A stretch of DNA of 8,886 bases, taken from contig JAFQAM010000059.1 of assembly GCA_017416885.1 (NCBI GenBank), positions 1-8,886 of the forward strand, given 5' to 3'. The DNA is from Clostridia bacterium. Lineage in GTDB: Bacteria; Bacillota; Clostridia; Oscillospirales; CAG-272. The translations under genes and the position numbers were made by a program. Positions 5,961 through 8,886 of the stretch are shown here, one piece after another (positions within the stretch are counted from its first letter, which is position 1; every line of letters starts with the position of its first letter). The notes beneath the pieces are model-generated. The model was not told the DNA's origin and searched no databases. It saw only the letters and a list, made by a program, of their open reading frames with translations.

Positions 5961-6644
5961 ATGGGATTTTTATCAGCATTGCTTAATGTAGTCTTTATGA
6001 TTTTAGGTGTAGAGCCAATACAAAAATTTCCAAGGGCTCTAACAAAGCAAGAGGAAGAAGAATGCTTTAAAAAAGCAAAAAGTGGTGATATGAATGCAAG
6101 AGATAAGCTTATTGAGCATAATTTGCGTCTTGTTGCTCACATTGTCAGAAAATATTATGTTACTTGTAAGAATCAAGAGGATTTAATATCGGTAGGTACA
6201 ATTGGATTAATAAAAGCAATCGATTCATTTAATTTTGAAAACGGCGCAAGGTTTGCAACCTATGCGGCAAAATGTATTCAAAATGAAATTTTGATGCTGT
6301 TCAGGAGTCAAAAAAAGTTAGGCTATGAGGTTTCGCTAAACGATACAATCGATATTGATAAGGATGGAAATCCACTAACTTATATTGATATTGTATGCAC
6401 TGAGGATACTATCGCCGAGGACATTGATAAAAAAATAAAAATCAATAAAGCACTTGAATTTATTAGAGATAAATTAGAGGACAGAGAAAAGCAAATTATA
6501 ATTATGAGATACGGACTTGGAAACACAAAAGCATACACACAAAGAGAGGTAGCAGAAAAATTAGATATATCCCGTTCGTATGTTTCAAGAATAGAAAAAT
6601 CGGTTTTAGAAAAAATAAATAAATATTTGACCTGTGACGGTTGA
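5961..6644 (+). CDS. sigK: RNA polymerase sporulation sigma factor SigK (pro-form)
   Basis: A 227-residue sigma-70 family factor that directs late mother-cell transcription in sporulation. Region 2 lies at about residues 46-116 with 'LIEHNLRLVAHIV', 'EDLISVGTIGLIKAID' and 'ATYAAKCIQNEILM'; region 4 lies at about 165-223, with the helix-turn-helix 'TQREVAEKLDISRSYVSRIEK' zone at 193-213. 'EHNLRLVAHIV' and 'SRSYVSRIEK' match SigK better than SigE. Residues 2-17 are strongly hydrophobic and precede 'KFPRALT', in the place of the B. subtilis SigK pro-sequence removed by SpoIVFB, so membrane-held activation is plausible. The frame is unbroken: no skin-like element interrupts the gene. GAGGTGA at 5950-5956 supports the ATG at 5961. 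No terminator follows; the next gene's promoter overlaps the stop codon, so sporulation transcripts may read into the DUF512-der operon. Confidence 0.9.
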   Translation: MGFLSALLNVVFMILGVEPIQKFPRALTKQEEEECFKKAKSGDMNARDKLIEHNLRLVAHIVRKYYVTCKNQEDLISVGTIGLIKAIDSFNFENGARFATYAAKCIQNEILMLFRSQKKLGYEVSLNDTIDIDKDGNPLTYIDIVCTEDTIAEDIDKKIKINKALEFIRDKLEDREKQIIIMRYGLGNTKAYTQREVAEKLDISRSYVSRIEKSVLEKINKYLTCDG

Positions 6645-6676
6645 TTTTTGATTGATTATAGTATATAATATATAAT
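6641..6676 (+). promoter_or_regulatory. Predicted double sigma-A promoter, two copies offset by 7 bp, for the DUF512-der operon
   Basis: Two complete promoters interleave. The first is TTGATT (6641-6646), 17 bases, then TATAAT (6664-6669). The second is TTGATT (6648-6653), 17 bases, then TATAAT (6671-6676). Both -10 boxes are perfect. The first -35 overlaps the sigK TGA at 6642-6644. Predicted starts near 6676 and 6683 leave leaders of only about 20-28 bases before the ATG at 6704. Confidence 0.65.
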
Positions 6677-6693
6677 TGGCAAAATACTGCAAT

Positions 6694-6697
6694 GGAG
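6694..6697 (+). promoter_or_regulatory. Ribosome binding site that sets the DUF512 protein start at 6704
   Basis: GGAG ends 6 bases before the ATG at 6704. The longer in-frame ATG at 6692 overlaps this site and has no purine-rich Shine-Dalgarno sequence upstream (the preceding bases are AATTGGCAAAATACTGCA), so 6704 is the better start. Confidence 0.7.
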
Positions 6698-6703
6698 TTG
6701 AAA

Positions 6704-8017
6704 ATGGTTAGAATTGAAAATATTGTTCAGAATTCAAAAGCGGATTTATGCGGAATAAAGAAAGATGATATATTAATCAGTATAAATGGCAAGGAAATAA
6801 ATGATGTGCTTGATTACAGATTTTATCTTGCCGAAGAAAAAATTACACTGACTGTAAAAAGAAATGAAGAGCAAATTGAATTTGAGATTAAAAAAGACTG
6901 CTATGATGATATAGGGCTTGAATTTGAAACACCTTTAATGGACAAGAAGCATAGATGCGAAAATAAATGTATTTTTTGCTTTATTGACCAGCTACCTAAG
7001 GGGCTTCGTGAGTCATTATATTTTAAGGATGACGATTCGCGCCTATCATTTCTTCACGGCAATTATATAACACTTACAAACCTTGAAAAAAGAGATATTG
7101 AAAGAATAATAGAAATGCACATTTCTCCTGTCAATGTTTCCGTACACACAACAAATCCTGAGCTTAGATGCAAGATGATGCATAATAAAAGGGCAGGAGA
7201 TGTTTTAGAGTATTTAGATATGCTTGCAAATGGCGGAATTGATATTTGTGCTCAAATTGTATTATGCAAAGATGTTAATGATGGAGAGGAGCTTGTAAGA
7301 ACACTTAATGATTTAGCAAGGCTTTATCCTAAGCTTTCAAGCGTGGCTATTGTACCATCCGGTCTTACTAAATTTAGAGAAAAGCTTTATCCTTTGAAGC
7401 AATTCGATAAAGAATCAAGTAAGAATGTAATTAAAACGGTTGAAAAAATTAATAGTACTTATGCAAAAAAATTAGGGAAAAATATATTTTTCTGTTCTGA
7501 TGAATTTTACTTAATGGCAGAAATGAAAATGCATAAGGAAGAATATTATGAGGGATACAGTCAGCTTGACAATGGAGTTGGAATGATAACATCCTTTGAG
7601 GAAGAGGCTTATTCCTTCTTAAAAACTCTTACAAAGGATGAAAAAAGCATTCAAAGAACTGTTTCCGTGGCTACAGGAACAGCTTCCTATCCATTCATTT
7701 CTAAGATAGTAAAAGCAATAAAGAAAAAATGTAAGCATTTAAATTGTAATGTGTATGAAATTAAAAATGACTTTTTTGGACATACAATTACAGTTTCCGG
7801 ATTAATCACAGGAAAGGATTTAATTAATCAGCTACGGAATAAGGATTTAGGTGAAGCGCTTTACATATCAAGAAGCATGCTAAGGGCTGATGGCGATTTA
7901 TTCTTATGTGATACTTCACTTGAACAGCTAAAGGCTACACTAAATGTAGATGTAGTTCCTGTTGAACAGGATGGAGTTTGCTTTGTTGAGTCATTACTTA
8001 ACATAAAGGAGGTATAA
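6704..8017 (+). CDS. DUF512 family PDZ / radical SAM iron-sulfur protein
   Basis: A 437-residue protein from the ATG at 6704 (441 if 6692 is used). Domains in order: a PDZ-like N-terminus at about residues 1-60 ('ADLCGIKKDDILISINGKEI'); a radical-SAM-type cluster motif C85-x3-C89-x2-C92 ('CENKCIFCFIDQLPKGLR') with the following 'GNYITLTN' block; and the C-terminal DUF512 region with 'CSDEFYLMAE' (about 264-273) and 'QLDNGVGM' (about 287-294). It would bind a 4Fe-4S cluster and S-adenosylmethionine in the cytoplasm. The reaction and substrate of the family are not known to me. The stop is 3 bases before the der start and the der ribosome site lies within its last codons, so the two are co-transcribed and probably coupled, hinting at a job near ribosome assembly or translation. 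That link is inference from gene order. Confidence 0.9.
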   Translation: MVRIENIVQNSKADLCGIKKDDILISINGKEINDVLDYRFYLAEEKITLTVKRNEEQIEFEIKKDCYDDIGLEFETPLMDKKHRCENKCIFCFIDQLPKGLRESLYFKDDDSRLSFLHGNYITLTNLEKRDIERIIEMHISPVNVSVHTTNPELRCKMMHNKRAGDVLEYLDMLANGGIDICAQIVLCKDVNDGEELVRTLNDLARLYPKLSSVAIVPSGLTKFREKLYPLKQFDKESSKNVIKTVEKINSTYAKKLGKNIFFCSDEFYLMAEMKMHKEEYYEGYSQLDNGVGMITSFEEEAYSFLKTLTKDEKSIQRTVSVATGTASYPFISKIVKAIKKKCKHLNCNVYEIKNDFFGHTITVSGLITGKDLINQLRNKDLGEALYISRSMLRADGDLFLCDTSLEQLKATLNVDVVPVEQDGVCFVESLLNIKEV

Positions 8018-8020
8018 AAA

Positions 8021-8886
8021 ATGGCAAAACCAATAGTTGCAATAGTTGGAAGACCAAATGTAGGTAAAAGTACATTATTTAATAAATTAATTGGAGAGCG
8101 TCGTTCGATTGTAGAGGACACTCCGGGGGTTACAAGAGATAGAATATACGGAGAAAGCGAATGGTGCGGTCGTAAGTTTATCCTTATTGACACAGGCGGT
8201 ATAGAGCCTAAAACAGATAGCATGATTTTGCAAAAAATGCGTCAACAGGCGCAAATTGCAATAGATACTGCTGATGTAATCATATTTATGTGCGATATAA
8301 ATGCAGGACTTGTTGCTGATGATAGAGACATTGCAATAATGCTAAAAAAGAGCGGAAAGCCTGTTGTAGTATGTGTTAATAAATCGGATAGAGTAGGACA
8401 GGTAGATCCAACCTTCTATGAATTTTACGAATTAGGCTTTGATATTGATCCTGTGCCTGTATCCTCAATTCACGGTACAGGAAGCGGAGATTTGCTTGAT
8501 GCGGTTTTTGAATGCATTCCTGAAACCGAGGAGGAGGAAGAAGAGGATGATGTAATCAATGTTTGCGTTATCGGTAAGCCAAACGCAGGTAAATCATCCA
8601 TAATTAATAAAATTCTTGGCGCTGACCGTCTAATTGTATCCTCGATGGCGGGAACAACACGAGATGCAATTGATACACGATTTGAAAATGAATACGGTAA
8701 ATACAATTTCATTGATACTGCAGGAATCAGAAGACAAAGCAAGGTTGATGACAGAATTGAGAAATTCAGTGTTTTAAGAGCACATATGGCTGTTGAAAGA
8801 GCGGATGTTTGCTTGCTTGTAATTGATGCCACCGAGGGCGTTACTGAACAGGATGAAAAAATTGCAGGTATTGCTCACGAGGCAGG
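8021..8886 (+). CDS. der: Ribosome-assembly GTPase Der (EngA), N-terminal part (3' end outside window)
   Basis: Der is an essential tandem GTPase that assists maturation of the 50S ribosomal subunit. The first 288 codons are visible of about 440. GTPase domain 1 shows G1 'GRPNVGKS' (residues 10-17), 'TPGVTRD' (34-40), G3 'DTGG' (57-60), G4 'NKSD' (120-123) and G5 'SSIHGTG' (148-154). An acidic linker of E and D residues at about 168-177 separates it from domain 2, with G1 'GKPNAGKS' (185-192), 'GTTRD' (211-215) and 'DTAGIRR' (232-238). The window ends before the second NKxD motif and the KH-like C-terminal domain. The start is set by a strong AAAGGAGG at 8005-8012, 8 bases upstream, within the end of the DUF512 gene. 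Both G1 loops are intact, so there is no sign of decay. Confidence 0.96.
   Translation, partial: MAKPIVAIVGRPNVGKSTLFNKLIGERRSIVEDTPGVTRDRIYGESEWCGRKFILIDTGGIEPKTDSMILQKMRQQAQIAIDTADVIIFMCDINAGLVADDRDIAIMLKKSGKPVVVCVNKSDRVGQVDPTFYEFYELGFDIDPVPVSSIHGTGSGDLLDAVFECIPETEEEEEEDDVINVCVIGKPNAGKSSIINKILGADRLIVSSMAGTTRDAIDTRFENEYGKYNFIDTAGIRRQSKVDDRIEKFSVLRAHMAVERADVCLLVIDATEGVTEQDEKIAGIAHEA

Noticed and set aside
6645..6691. Possible terminator after sigK
   Set aside because: No GC-bearing stem or T run is present; the short gap is filled by promoter boxes.
6692..6694. Upstream ATG as start of the DUF512 protein
   Set aside because: It overlaps the GGAG that serves the ATG at 6704 and has no Shine-Dalgarno sequence of its own.
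7861..8223. Minus-strand open frame across the DUF512-der junction
   Set aside because: It is a shadow of two well-supported genes on the other strand.
8470..8832. Minus-strand open frame inside der, rich in serine
   Set aside because: The serine run is the antisense of the acidic Glu/Asp linker codons of Der; no independent coding evidence.
1..8886. Search for CRISPR arrays, insertion sequences, tRNA/rRNA genes, riboswitches and attachment sites
   Set aside because: No spaced direct repeats, transposase motifs, cloverleaf-like segments or long structured leaders were seen; intergenic gaps are at most about 141 bases.

Overview
The window looks like chromosome of a low-GC, endospore-forming anaerobic Firmicute, most likely a clostridium. 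This rests on AT-rich intergenic DNA, strong AGGAGG-type ribosome sites, a sporulation sigma factor (SigK), acetate kinase beside TmcAL, and the DUF512 radical-SAM gene directly ahead of der. No mobile element, CRISPR array, rRNA or tRNA gene was seen. Most genes are core genes and recognisable by motif; the genus cannot be named from this evidence.

Region 1 (1-2982, plus strand) is a tight four-gene run: the 3' end of a RecD2-type helicase gene, a comFC-like phosphoribosyltransferase gene, a FucU/RbsD sugar mutarotase gene and a cytoplasmic clan GH-A (GH5-like) glycosidase gene. Gaps are 1-10 bases. It ends at a strong bidirectional terminator shared with the convergent ackA. The DNA-uptake/repair pair and the sugar pair have no obvious common role.

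Region 2 (2986-5596) holds ackA (minus) and tmcAL (plus), divergent, with each outer end closed by a 14-bp terminator hairpin. Their predicted sigma-A promoters point away from each other, but their -10 boxes overlap by three bases, so RNA polymerase probably cannot occupy both at once. AckA makes acetate from acetyl phosphate and TmcAL consumes acetate to modify the elongator tRNA-Met wobble base, so the pair is also linked by metabolism.

Region 3 (5595-6644) has a small two-helix DUF378 membrane protein gene (minus) divergent from an uninterrupted sigK. SigK keeps a hydrophobic N-terminus resembling a pro-sequence. The 141-bp gap between them holds a 12-bp palindrome but no convincing promoter.

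Region 4 (6641-8886, plus) starts with an unusual promoter in which the -35 and -10 boxes are each repeated 7 bp downstream. It then has a PDZ/radical-SAM/DUF512 gene whose start is set by its ribosome site at 6704, and the first 288 codons of der, a ribosome-assembly GTPase gene cut by the window edge.

No clearly new multi-gene system was found. The observations most worth following are the overlapping ackA/tmcAL promoters, the 7-bp-register double promoter, and the mutarotase-glycosidase pair attached to a recD2-comFC operon.
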